Assembly (NCBI GenBank): GCA_021850805.1
Contig: JAJZKO010000007.1
Coordinates: 1-39,259 of the forward strand
Direction of reading: 5' to 3'
From: Microcaldota archaeon
Lineage (GTDB): Archaea > Micrarchaeota > Micrarchaeia > Micrarchaeales > CABMGC01
Length of the DNA stretch: 39,259 bases
The translations under genes and the position numbers were made by a program. The notes under the pieces are model-generated. The model worked only from the letters and a program-made list of their open reading frames with translations, was not told the origin of the DNA and did no database searches. Positions 32,243 through 39,259 of the stretch are shown piece by piece. Position 1 is the first letter of the stretch; each line of letters starts with the position of its first letter.

Positions 32243-33658
32243 CTAGCCTACTCCCCTGCTGGTATCAAGCTTTATGAGCCTTTTAAGCTCAAGCGAATAC
32301 TCGAGAGGGAGCACCTTCGTCAGGTCCTCCATGAATCCAAGCACAATCATCGCTACCGCGTCATCCTCGTTCAGCCCCCTTGACATGAGGTAAAATATCG
32401 CCTCGCCGCTTATCTTCCCTACCTTCGCCTCGTGGCTTATCATCGCATCGTTCCTGTTTATGTCGTTGTAAGGGTATGTATTGGTCTTTGCATTCTCGTC
32501 AAGAAGGAGTGCGTCGCACGAGACATGCGCCTTCACTCCCGAAGCGTTCTTGCCTATATGCATAAGGCCGCGGAAAGACGTGACACCTGTACCCTTCGAG
32601 ACGCTCTTTGATATTATCTTAGAAGTGGTATCAGGCGCAAGATGGTAAACCTTGCCTCCGGAATCCTGGACCTGCCCGTCTCCTGCAACCGCTATGGAGA
32701 GTATCTCGCCGCGTGCTCCTTTTCCCCTGAGGAATATGCTGGGATACTTCATGTTCACCTTGCTCCCTATATTTGCATCTATCCACTCCACCTTTGCGCC
32801 TTCGTCTGCGTATGCTCTCTGCGTAACAAGATTGTATACATTCTTGGACCAGTTCTGTATAGTGACATACCTGACATGCGCGTTTTTATGCGCAACTATC
32901 TCTACTACCGCAGAATGGAGCGATGAGCTCATATATATCGGAGCAGTGCACCCTTCTATGTATGTAACTTCAGCTCCTTCATCTGCTATTATAAGCGTTC
33001 TCTCAAACTGGCCCGCCTTCTCGGCATTTATCCTGAAATACGCCTGGAGCGGCATGGCTACCTTGACCCCCTTGGGCACGTATATAAAAGATCCCCCGGA
33101 ATGCACCGCCGTATTGAGTGCAGCGAACTTGTTGTCTGTTGGTGGTATTACCATGCCGAAGTATTTCTTTACGATATCAGGATATTTGTCTATTGCCGTA
33201 CCTGTATCAGTAAATATTACGCCTTGCTTCTCAAGCTCTTCCTTGACATGGTGGTATACCACCTCAGAATCGTACTGTGCTTCCGCTCCGGCGAAGAACT
33301 TCCTCTCTGCTTCGGGTATGCCAAGCTTGTCGAAAGTGCGCTTTATATCGTCGGGCACCTCCTCCCATGTGTTCTTCTTGAGCTTGTCGGTAGGTTTCAT
33401 ATAGTAATATATGTCGTCATAATCTATGCCGTCCAAATCCGCTCCCCACTTCGGTGTCGGTTTGCTGTAGAAATACTTCAGACCTGCCAGCCTCTTCTCA
33501 AGCATCCATTCCGGCTCCTTCTTTATAGCCGATATCATGCGCACAACTTCCTCAGACAATCCCTTCTTTACCTCTCCATAATCTATGTTATCCCTGAATC
33601 CATATCGCTCCATGTACTCGTTGGACTCGACTATCTCCATTAATCCTTCATTAGACAC
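32243..33658 (-). CDS. sufB: Fe-S assembly scaffold SufB
   Basis: 471 residues, the full SufB length. Clear family stretches are F-I-Y-V-P-K-G-V-K-V, Y-I-E-G-C-T-A-P-I, H-A-H-V-R-Y-V-T-I-Q-N-W-S-type (here N-A-H-V-R-Y), the A-H-V-S-C-D-A-L-L-L-D-E-N Cys site and the I-S-H-E-A-K-V-G-K-I-S Glu site. SufB builds the nascent cluster with SufD and SufC. The start is GTG at 33658 with GGTG 6 nt upstream; that GGTG overlaps the stop of the regulator gene, so the two are probably translated in series. Confidence 0.96.
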   Translation of the reverse strand: MSNEGLMEIVESNEYMERYGFRDNIDYGEVKKGLSEEVVRMISAIKKEPEWMLEKRLAGLKYFYSKPTPKWGADLDGIDYDDIYYYMKPTDKLKKNTWEEVPDDIKRTFDKLGIPEAERKFFAGAEAQYDSEVVYHHVKEELEKQGVIFTDTGTAIDKYPDIVKKYFGMVIPPTDNKFAALNTAVHSGGSFIYVPKGVKVAMPLQAYFRINAEKAGQFERTLIIADEGAEVTYIEGCTAPIYMSSSLHSAVVEIVAHKNAHVRYVTIQNWSKNVYNLVTQRAYADEGAKVEWIDANIGSKVNMKYPSIFLRGKGARGEILSIAVAGDGQVQDSGGKVYHLAPDTTSKIISKSVSKGTGVTSFRGLMHIGKNASGVKAHVSCDALLLDENAKTNTYPYNDINRNDAMISHEAKVGKISGEAIFYLMSRGLNEDDAVAMIVLGFMEDLTKVLPLEYSLELKRLIKLDTSRGVG

Positions 33659-33667
33659 TCAAAACAC

Positions 33668-34003
33668 CTAAGCGCGAGAAAATTTGCATCCGAAATCGTT
33701 AACGCTCTTGCATATCCTGCATATGTACATATTTACAGTGCCTTCTGCTTCCCCTCCCATCCCTGCAACAGCCTGCGTGCATTCCTCAACAAGCCTCTGG
33801 TCGACCATCTTTTCCATATGCACTACCCCATCTGAGTACTTGCCTGACAGGTACTTGCTCACCGCTGCCTGCGATATGCCCATTATCCTTGAGATCTGCG
33901 TCTCGTTAAGCCTATACTTTGAATTTAGTGATCTGATTATGGAAAGCCTCGCCGCAGGTATCACCTGCTTAACCGCAACCTCATAACTCTCCATTCTCTC
34001 CAT
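33668..34003 (-). CDS. HTH regulator with four-Cys motif, probable SUF operon regulator
   Basis: 111 residues from M-E-R-M-E-S-Y-E-V. A helix-turn-helix lies at about 32-54 (L-N-E-T-Q-I-S-R-I-M-G-I-S-Q-A-A-V-S-K-Y-L), like the COG2522 group of archaeal regulators. The C-terminal part has C75, C95, C98 and C106 (C-x19-C-x2-C-x7-C), spacing suited to an Fe-S cluster or zinc. Because it heads the sufBDCS operon, it probably senses cluster status and represses its own promoter. This is inferred from context. The ATG at 34003 is preferred because GGAGTG lies 6 nt upstream; a TTG at 34021 is in frame. A perfect palindrome lies at its predicted transcription start. Confidence 0.85.
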   Translation of the reverse strand: MERMESYEVAVKQVIPAARLSIIRSLNSKYRLNETQISRIMGISQAAVSKYLSGKYSDGVVHMEKMVDQRLVEECTQAVAGMGGEAEGTVNMYICRICKSVNDFGCKFSRA

Positions 34004-34026
34004 AAACAACACTCCGGACAATCTAC

Positions 34027-34041
34027 TATAACTTGGTTATA
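34027..34041. promoter_or_regulatory. Palindromic operator candidate for the SUF operon
   Basis: TATAACTTGGTTATA is a perfect 6-3-6 inverted repeat. It lies 24-38 nt upstream of the regulator ATG and about 15-37 nt downstream of the TATA box, so it would straddle the transcription start. That is a usual place for an archaeal repressor to block transcription. Confidence 0.6.
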
Positions 34042-34055
34042 TTCTCCATGTAAAG

Positions 34056-34064
34056 CCTTTTATA
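34056..34064 (-). promoter_or_regulatory. TATA box of the SUF operon
   Basis: Read on the minus strand the element is TATAAAAGG, within GGTATAAAAGGC. A start site about 25 nt further falls at 34031-34037, inside the palindrome. There is one promoter for the regulator and, by tight spacing, for sufB, sufD, sufC and sufS. Confidence 0.6.
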
Positions 34065-34101
34065 CCTATTTGGATTACTCGTTCCCACAGATACACGAGT
34101 C

Positions 34102-35961
34102 TTACCTGCCGGCAAAGAATTCCTTAAGATCCTCAAGCTTCATCCTGGATTCAGATACATTTACAAAATTGTTTACCGCCGCCTTATACGATCCCCAGGA
34201 GTAACGTTTGTCCATAAGCAGGATTACCGCCCTGTCCTTCTCGCTTCTTATGGCCCTTCCAGCAGCCTGCATCGCCCTTATTATTGCCGGGATAGTATAT
34301 ATGTACTCCATTCCTTTCCCGTCAAATCTCCTGTCAATGTACTCCTTTTTTGCATTAAGTATCAGGGTTGGTTTTGGAAGCGGTATGCCCACTATCACTA
34401 CAAATTTTATGATGTTGTTTGGGTAATCGACTCCTTCCGAAAGGCTGCCTCCCATAACTGCAAACAACAACGCATCCCTCTCTTCCTTAAGGTCATTCAG
34501 CAGCCTCTCAAGCTCGATGCCTGGCATATCCTTCCTCTGAAAATATACCTTCTGACCATCAAGATACCTGTTTACATTCTTCATGTATTCGAAACTTGGA
34601 AAGAAGACCGCCACATTGCCATTCACACTCCCCTTTATTCTGCATATCTCCTCTGCCGTCTTCCTGTAATTCTCCGCTGATCTCTCGCTGAACCTGCTTG
34701 TGACATCCATATCCACAAAGCAGAGCCTGTTCTCCTTAGGGAATGGCGAAGCGTAATCAAAGGATACCGCATCTTCCAGCATAAGCATCTCCCTGTGCAT
34801 GGAGAGCGGCAGGAAGGTGCCGCTCATCATCACGTTTGCATACGATTGCCTAAGGATGCCGAGCGATTCATCCGGGTAAAGGTTATTTATCGATAGCGTG
34901 ACATTCCCCCTTAGCTTCGAAGCTATCATTACAGAGGACTGGCCTATATCAATGGCTCTTAGAAACCTCGCTATCCCCATCAGCCTCGTCCTCTTTCCCT
35001 TGCCCTCTTTTACATACTCCAGCCCTGCCTCCTCAAGGCTCTCCGCAAGCTCCTTGCCCCCCTCCACTATCTCCGTTGGCAGATCCTCCTTGCCTACGAA
35101 ACACTCAGAAGAGCCTTCAGGAATCTTCTCTGAAACTTTGTTGAGGACAAACTCAAGATAACTCAAATCTATGCTCTTCCCTATCTGCGCAAGCTCCTCT
35201 TCTGCGGAGCGTATCCCCCTTATGCTTATGCCCATGGACAGATATGCAGATGCCTGCTCCACTATATTATGCGCCTCGTCCCATATCACGATGCATTTTT
35301 CCAGGTTTTGCGATATCCTTTTCATAAATGCAGCGCGTGTATACGGATTAAGTATGTGCGCATAGTCCGCTATTATAACCCGCGCGCTTTTTGCAAGCTC
35401 AGCGCTGACCTCATAAGCGCAGAGGCCGTTATCAGAGCACGCCTTCAGCATCTCCAGATGCCCTCCAGAAGCAGATGCTGCAATCCCGTCAGTTATATTT
35501 GCCTTGTCCCTTGCCCTCTTGTAGAAGATGCACTTCCCCTTCTTCACTGCCTCATTGCATGCGAGATAAAATGCGTCATTGTCTATGCCATTGACATTCT
35601 CATTTACGCAGAGGCTCCTTTTGCCCACCATATCAACATACCGTATCCCATATCCAAATTTCCTGTTTATACCCTGAAGGACATCCACCACTATCCTGTG
35701 CTGTGAGGTCTTGGGAGTAAGGAATATTACCGTAAGGTCCTTCTCCATTGCTACAGGAATGGAAGCTGCAAGCGACGCGTCAGTCTTTCCCATCCCTGTT
35801 GGCGCATTAAGTATTATGCTCTTTGCCTGGGACAAGGCGAAGCGTATATCCTTGATCATTCTGTCCTGCCCTTGCCTGGGCTTCTCGAATCTCAATAAGT
35901 CAGGGATACTCAGCGAACCACCTTCTATTATAACTCCTGCGCTTCGGGGCCTTGAGCACAA
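34102..35961 (-). CDS. xpd: XPD/Rad3-like DNA helicase with Fe-S cluster
   Basis: 619 residues. An R-Q-G-Q-D-R-M Q-motif-like stretch (29-35) precedes Walker A A-P-T-G-M-G-K-T (53-60). Four cysteines, C118, C135, C144 (K-C-I-F-Y) and C181 (L-C-A-Y-E), fit the Fe-S domain of the XPD family; C175 is an extra one. The D-E-A-H box is at 228-231. Motif VI-like G-R-A-I-R-S lies near the C terminus. XPD unwinds DNA 5' to 3' in repair. The start is not secure: TTG at 35961 is the only standard start before the Q-motif, and a GGTGG followed by CTG lies 13 codons downstream. It is divergent from the tatD-like gene. Confidence 0.92.
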   Translation of the reverse strand: MCSRPRSAGVIIEGGSLSIPDLLRFEKPRQGQDRMIKDIRFALSQAKSIILNAPTGMGKTDASLAASIPVAMEKDLTVIFLTPKTSQHRIVVDVLQGINRKFGYGIRYVDMVGKRSLCVNENVNGIDNDAFYLACNEAVKKGKCIFYKRARDKANITDGIAASASGGHLEMLKACSDNGLCAYEVSAELAKSARVIIADYAHILNPYTRAAFMKRISQNLEKCIVIWDEAHNIVEQASAYLSMGISIRGIRSAEEELAQIGKSIDLSYLEFVLNKVSEKIPEGSSECFVGKEDLPTEIVEGGKELAESLEEAGLEYVKEGKGKRTRLMGIARFLRAIDIGQSSVMIASKLRGNVTLSINNLYPDESLGILRQSYANVMMSGTFLPLSMHREMLMLEDAVSFDYASPFPKENRLCFVDMDVTSRFSERSAENYRKTAEEICRIKGSVNGNVAVFFPSFEYMKNVNRYLDGQKVYFQRKDMPGIELERLLNDLKEERDALLFAVMGGSLSEGVDYPNNIIKFVVIVGIPLPKPTLILNAKKEYIDRRFDGKGMEYIYTIPAIIRAMQAAGRAIRSEKDRAVILLMDKRYSWGSYKAAVNNFVNVSESRMKLEDLKEFFAGR

Positions 35962-36022
35962 GCAACAATATTATAATTAGAAATAATAATAATGCAATTG
36001 CAAAATACTAAAAGGCAATCAC

Positions 36023-36784
36023 ATGGAGCAGTCTGTACAGTATATGGAGAAACCAAAGGAATTGAAGCTTCAGCCTGAATTCTCCGATTCGCACTGCCAT
36101 CCTGACATATTCAAGGATCCCGGCAAGATGCTTCACGAGGCTCGCCAGTCAGGCGTGGGCACCATAATCGGCGCAGGCGGAAATACTGACAGCAATAACG
36201 CTATCGTAGAGATATGCGAAGCAAACGGCATCTTTGGTGTTATAGGCATTGATCCGTCTTCTAACTGCAAGGAAGATTCAATTAAAACAATAGAGGAAAA
36301 GATAAAGACTCACAGCAAGATAATAGGAATAGGCGAGATAGGGCTGGATTTCGTAAAGAGCAGCATAGAGGAAAACATGCAAAAATCAGTATTTTCATCA
36401 CAGCTCGAACTGGCTGAGAGGCTCGGGGTTCCTGTGGTAATACACTCAAGAGGCGCCATAGGGGCAGTCACGGAGATTCTTCAAGGATACAAATCAGTCC
36501 GTGCAATGTTCCACTTCTTCGAAGGCGACGAAGATGCCGCCATGTCTCTTGCTTCAAAAGGGCATGTGATATCATTTCCGCCTGCAAAGAGCACGAAGCG
36601 TATGCGCGTGGCAAAAGCCCTCCCAGTCAAGCATATAGCAATAGAGACGGATTCCCCTGTTGTGGGGGAATCTCCATCCGACGTTATCACGGTATTCGAG
36701 AGCATATCCGAAGCCAAGAACATTAATGTAGAGGAGCTTGCCGATACTGTCATAGATAACCTAAGGGAATTATTTTATATATGA
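36023..36784 (+). CDS. TatD-family metal-dependent hydrolase
   Basis: 253 residues. Metal-binding signatures are D22-S-H24-C-H26, E105 in G-E-I-G-L-D-F, H141 in V-I-H-S-R-G, H164 in M-F-H-F-F and D210 in I-E-T-D-S-P. TatD enzymes are TIM-barrel nucleases or phosphoesterases. The archaeal branch is often annotated as putative DNase, and its real substrate is uncertain. The first eight residues may be untranslated if M8 (M-E-K-P-K-E-L) is used. It is followed after 23 bp by a tRNA on the same strand. Confidence 0.9.
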   Translation: MEQSVQYMEKPKELKLQPEFSDSHCHPDIFKDPGKMLHEARQSGVGTIIGAGGNTDSNNAIVEICEANGIFGVIGIDPSSNCKEDSIKTIEEKIKTHSKIIGIGEIGLDFVKSSIEENMQKSVFSSQLELAERLGVPVVIHSRGAIGAVTEILQGYKSVRAMFHFFEGDEDAAMSLASKGHVISFPPAKSTKRMRVAKALPVKHIAIETDSPVVGESPSDVITVFESISEAKNINVEELADTVIDNLRELFYI

Positions 36785-36807
36785 GCCAGTTCAATATGTG
36801 ATGGAAC

Positions 36808-36896
36808 GGGTCCGTAGCTCAGCTTGGATAGAGCGGCAGCCTTCTAAGCTGATGGTCGCGGGTTCAAATAAAATGTTGAAAATCCCGCCGGGCCCG
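36808..36896 (+). tRNA. tRNA-Arg (anticodon TCT) with a 14-nt insertion in the T loop
   Basis: The acceptor stem GGGTCCG (36808-36814) pairs with CGGGCCC (36889-36895) with one G-U, and discriminator G follows. The D stem GCTC/GAGC is at 36817-36820 and 36831-36834. The anticodon loop CTTCTAA is at 36841-36847, giving anticodon TCT at 36843-36845; the stem has one A-G mismatch at its base. The T stem GCGGG (36858-36862) pairs with CCCGC (36884-36888). The T loop is 21 nt instead of 7, so 14 nt must be removed to leave TTCAAAT. No CCA is encoded. It lies between the tatD-like and UPF0147 genes in the same direction. Confidence 0.93.
36869..36882 (+). other. Predicted tRNA intron at position 59/60 (T loop)
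   Basis: TTCAA (36863-36867) can pair with TTGAA (36876-36880), leaving a 3-nt bulge AAT (36881-36883) against the T stem and an 8-nt loop. This is a relaxed bulge-helix-loop, the kind cut by archaeal splicing endonucleases of broad specificity. Because AAAT is repeated at the two ends, the exact cut sites are ambiguous by 1-2 nt; the coordinates assume removal between nucleotides 59 and 60. Confidence 0.75.
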
Positions 36897-36904
36897 ATCG
36901 TCAA

Positions 36905-36910
36905 GGTGAT
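36905..36910 (+). promoter_or_regulatory. Ribosome-binding site that points to an ATA start
   Basis: GGTGAT matches the 3' end of archaeal 16S rRNA perfectly and stands 3 nt before the in-frame ATA at 36914, with no canonical start codon within reach. Confidence 0.55.
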
Positions 36911-36913
36911 TCG

Positions 36914-37183
36914 ATAAAAAACAACAAAGAATTCGACGAAACGATAAGCAAGGTAAAGCAGCAGATTGACCTTCTGGTGAATGACAACAGCGTTCCTAGG
37001 AATGTGAAGAATGCACTGGACGACGCCAAGAAGTCGCTGGATCAGACGAAAGACGCTTATTCTACCAGATCATCTTCTGCAACATACAAGATAGACGAGA
37101 TAAGCAACGACATAAACCTGCCGCCGTACGCAAGGACAATAATCTGGAACATACTTAGCATGCTTGAGTCGATAAAAGAGTAA
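36914..37183 (+). CDS. UPF0147 family protein, apparently with an ATA start
   Basis: About 89 residues. The C-terminal part S-V-P-R-N, then I-D-E-I-S-N-D-I-N-L-P-P-Y-A-R-T-I-I-W-N-I-L-S is diagnostic of the archaeal UPF0147 family, whose function is unknown. The first ordinary start is GTG at 36977, but family similarity continues upstream (K-V-K-Q-Q-I-D-L-L-V-N-D-N-S-V-P-R-N), so the GTG would cut off a conserved helix. No ATG, GTG or TTG exists in frame between the stop at 36869 and 36977. An ATA at 36914 lies 3 nt after a perfect GGTGAT Shine-Dalgarno (36905-36910). The alternatives are a base error in the sequence or genuine N-terminal loss. It follows the tRNA by 17 bp. Confidence 0.8.
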   Translation: MKNNKEFDETISKVKQQIDLLVNDNSVPRNVKNALDDAKKSLDQTKDAYSTRSSSATYKIDEISNDINLPPYARTIIWNILSMLESIKE

Positions 37184-37202
37184 TCCCCTAGGCGCTGGTT
37201 CT

Positions 37203-38729
37203 ATGAGCGAAACTAGGGAATCTGCACTTACCGAAATTGCAAGGAGACTGAGCGGGATGGTGATAGTAAGCGCAGAGATACGCGAGGAGGACGTTGCAGA
37301 TGCTGACACAGAATCCCTAGTCGGCCATATACTCGATTTCTACAAAGAGTCACAGAAACCAAATGTGCTCGACAGGGATGCTCTTGCAGAGATAAGGCTC
37401 TCCATGCAGCAGCAGGTTCCCAAACAGGTTGAAATAACATCATCTCCCGACTATAAACCTTACTCAATGGATTACAAACCAGCTTACAGCATAAGGAAGA
37501 CAAGGCATATGCCCACGGGAGCCACAGTAACTGATTTTGCCGAGCACTTTAATGACAGGCTTGCAAAGATGGAGCGCATAATATCGGAGGGTCATGCCGG
37601 ATCGATGTCCAACAGGGTAAAAAAGATAGAGAACGTGAAGCAGTATGCTGATGGAAGGGAGGTGACCATAGTGGGGATGGTATACAGCGTCTCGACAACA
37701 AAGAACGGAAATAAAATGATAACAATAGAGGACGAGACAGGATACGCAAAGGTAATAGTGAGTAACTATAATGCCGGGAGACAGGACAAGGCGTCCGGGC
37801 TCTCAGCAGAAGCTGAACGCATAGCTCCTGACGAGGTAATAGGCATAAGCGGAAAGGTTTCGGGGCCTTTCATCATAGCAAAATCAATAATATGGCCGGA
37901 TATACCTGTCCGCGCCAGACCTGTAACAAAGGAGGACCTGGCGATAGCTTTCCTCTCGGATATACATGTAGGCAGCAAGCTCTTCCTAGAAAAGCAGTTC
38001 AGGAGATTCCTGGAATGGATCAATGGGAATATTGATTATAGGAAACAGCTCGCTTCAAAGATAAAGTACATCGTAGTAAGCGGCGATGTCGTAGATGGGA
38101 TAGGCGTATATCCCAATCAGGACAAGGAGCTCGCAATACTAGATATATATAAACAATACGACCTTCTTTTTGAGCTTCTGTCAGAGATACCTGAATATGT
38201 CGAGGTGTTCGTCCTTCCGGGAAACCACGACGCCGTCCAGCGAGCCGAACCGCAGCCAAGCCTGCCCTCGGAATTCACATCAAAGATAAAGGGCAGCAAC
38301 ATCCACCTACTTCCAAATCCCGGCTATGTGCGGATAGAGAACCTGAATGTGCTGGCCTATCACGGCACATCCCTGGATTCAGTCATACAGGCGGTTAAGG
38401 GATGCAGTTACGCTGAACCTGCACGCGCGATGGAAGAGATATTAAGGGCAAGGCACCTCTCGCCCATATACGGCGGGAATCCCATCGTCCCGACAAAAGA
38501 GGACAACCTGGTGATGGACGAAGTGCCCGACATCCTACATATGGGGCATCTCCATAAAAACGGCTATTCCGAATATCACGGCACGCTCATAGTGAACAGC
38601 GGCACATGGCAGGCAAGGACATCCTTCCAGGCAAGGATGGGGCACATACCCACCCCAGCAATACTGCCCATATACGAAACTCTAACGCGCAACCTTGTTG
38701 CGATAGACTTCAACGAGACCCTCTCCTAA
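37203..38729 (+). CDS. polB: DNA polymerase D small subunit DP1 (3'-5' exonuclease)
   Basis: 508 residues. The N-terminal region (about 1-140) is variable. An OB fold follows at about 150-235 (E-V-T-I-V-G-M-V-Y). A calcineurin-like phosphoesterase domain comes next with D253-I-H255, G-D295-V-V-D298, G-N341-H-D343, H387 and H446-M-G-H449-L-H451. All metal ligands are present, so the proofreading exonuclease should be active. DP1 pairs with the large subunit DP2, which is not in this window. Family D polymerase is archaeal and replicative, absent from Thermoproteota-type lineages. It follows the UPF0147 gene by 19 bp and converges with the last gene. Confidence 0.96.
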   Translation: MSETRESALTEIARRLSGMVIVSAEIREEDVADADTESLVGHILDFYKESQKPNVLDRDALAEIRLSMQQQVPKQVEITSSPDYKPYSMDYKPAYSIRKTRHMPTGATVTDFAEHFNDRLAKMERIISEGHAGSMSNRVKKIENVKQYADGREVTIVGMVYSVSTTKNGNKMITIEDETGYAKVIVSNYNAGRQDKASGLSAEAERIAPDEVIGISGKVSGPFIIAKSIIWPDIPVRARPVTKEDLAIAFLSDIHVGSKLFLEKQFRRFLEWINGNIDYRKQLASKIKYIVVSGDVVDGIGVYPNQDKELAILDIYKQYDLLFELLSEIPEYVEVFVLPGNHDAVQRAEPQPSLPSEFTSKIKGSNIHLLPNPGYVRIENLNVLAYHGTSLDSVIQAVKGCSYAEPARAMEEILRARHLSPIYGGNPIVPTKEDNLVMDEVPDILHMGHLHKNGYSEYHGTLIVNSGTWQARTSFQARMGHIPTPAILPIYETLTRNLVAIDFNETLS

Positions 38730-38735
38730 CTGCCC

Positions 38736-39259
38736 CTACGAAATTCCGATCCAGTTCTTCAGTATGGTCATCAGTATCTGGTATCCGTCGCTGAAAGTCC
38801 TCAGTTTCCCGGTACCATACGCCCTCTTCTTCTCAACGCTTGGCACTTCTATCACCCTGAGGCCAGCCTTCTTCGCCTTTATGTTTATCTCGGTCTCTAT
38901 CCCGAACCCTGGTTCCTTAAGGTGCAGTCTTGAAAGCGCCTTCCTGCTGAAGCCCCTGTAGCCATAACACATGTCTGTGTAATTGGCGCCGAAAGCGAAG
39001 TTCACCAAATGCACAAAAAACTTGTTCCCCACTATCCTTAGAAATGATATATCCTCTGACTTTCCTCCTTCCATAAACCGTGATCCCATGCATACGTCAT
39101 ACCCTATCTCGATGCTATCCATTATGAGCAGCAGCTCCTTTGCCTCATGCGAAAGGTCTGCGTCCATGGAAACTACTATCCTGCCCTTTGCAGCCTTCAG
39201 TCCCTTGACAAGCGCAGAACCCTTACCTACGCTATCCATGAGGACTCTCGCACCGTGCG
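38736..39259 (-). CDS. Family 2 glycosyltransferase, dolichol-phosphate sugar synthase type (5'-truncated)
   Basis: The frame stays open past the ATG at 39239 to the window edge, and the extra codons (A-R-V-L before M-D-S-V-G-K-G) fit the family, where V-L-x-N-x-x-N-x-G-K-G is usual. So at least 174 residues are visible and the N terminus lies outside. Motifs are G-K-G-S-A-L, V-S-M-D-A-D-L-S-H (metal-binding D-x-D) and M-G-S-R-F. These are followed by C-Y-G-Y-R-G-F-S-R-K-A and I-E-T-E-I-N-I-K-A, typical of DPM1/DPG synthases. The product is the lipid-linked sugar donor that GT-C transferases such as those at 3-6.7 kb need. No C-terminal membrane helices are present. Confidence 0.9.
   Translation of the reverse strand, partial: HGARVLMDSVGKGSALVKGLKAAKGRIVVSMDADLSHEAKELLLIMDSIEIGYDVCMGSRFMEGGKSEDISFLRIVGNKFFVHLVNFAFGANYTDMCYGYRGFSRKALSRLHLKEPGFGIETEINIKAKKAGLRVIEVPSVEKKRAYGTGKLRTFSDGYQILMTILKNWIGIS

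Noticed and set aside
32652-33643. Long plus-strand frames opposite sufB
   Set aside because: They have shadow composition with no recognisable domain and lie wholly inside a well-conserved gene.
36808-36896. tRNA pseudogene because of the enlarged T loop
   Set aside because: All stems pair well, only one mismatch exists at the base of the anticodon stem, and removal of 14 nt restores a perfect T loop, which fits an intron better than decay.

Overview
The window is densely packed archaeal chromosome. Diagnostic genes are ribosomal proteins S19e, L39e, L31e, S24e and S27ae, aIF6, aIF5A, RNA polymerase subunit L, prefoldin alpha, aPDCD5, a UPF0147 protein and the family-D DNA polymerase small subunit DP1. 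Two FtsZ copies with SepF, very short intergenic gaps, class III 'QSAMEY' pilin-like signal peptides, a T-loop tRNA intron and many heavily sequon-bearing surface proteins suggest a small-genome DPANN-type archaeon. A Micrarchaeota/ARMAN-like lineage is my best guess. That placement is inference from gene content, not a phylogeny.

Layout. 1-8.5 kb is a cell-surface region. It holds the tail of a Ser/Thr/Asn-rich, Cys-rich exported protein, a Kelch-type propeller with one Cys pair per blade, a YVTN-type propeller, two polytopic GT-C-like glycosyltransferases and a beta-helix surface protein with a C-terminal membrane anchor. 8.6-13 kb is information processing: rpoL divergent from S19e, aPDCD5, L39e, L31e, aIF6, then a 353-bp gap with repeats and hairpins, then prefoldin alpha and ftsY. 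13-17.6 kb, minus strand, is a dicarboxylate module: sdhA, a small membrane anchor, an iron-sulfur subunit with a fused membrane domain, and a fumarase/aspartase-family lyase whose signatures lean to aspartase. 17.7-20.5 kb has an orphan secretion/pilus ATPase and an alkaline-phosphatase-superfamily hydrolase.

20.6-28.3 kb mixes cell division (sepF; tandem ftsZ genes behind a strong promoter), TrmJ-like tRNA methylation, a CPBP protease, S27ae, S24e, aIF5A, a LamG pilin-like protein and ATP-dependent DNA ligase. 28.4-34 kb has a HemK-type methyltransferase and a full SUF iron-sulfur operon (regulator, sufB, sufD, sufC, sufS). The operon is led by a four-Cys HTH regulator with a perfect palindrome at its predicted transcription start. 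34.1-39.3 kb has an XPD-type Fe-S helicase, a TatD hydrolase, tRNA-Arg(TCT) with a 14-nt insertion in the T loop, a UPF0147 gene that appears to start at a non-canonical codon, DP1, and a truncated family 2 glycosyltransferase.

The genes connect functionally. The SUF machine would supply the clusters needed by the succinate dehydrogenase Fe-S subunit and the XPD helicase. SepF and the FtsZ pair form the division core. The GT-C enzymes and the GT2 could act on the Asn-X-Ser/Thr-rich exported proteins nearby. The most unusual items are the T-loop tRNA intron, the apparent AUA start of UPF0147, the fused SdhB, the repeat/hairpin tract between aIF6 and prefoldin, and the Cys-paired propeller.
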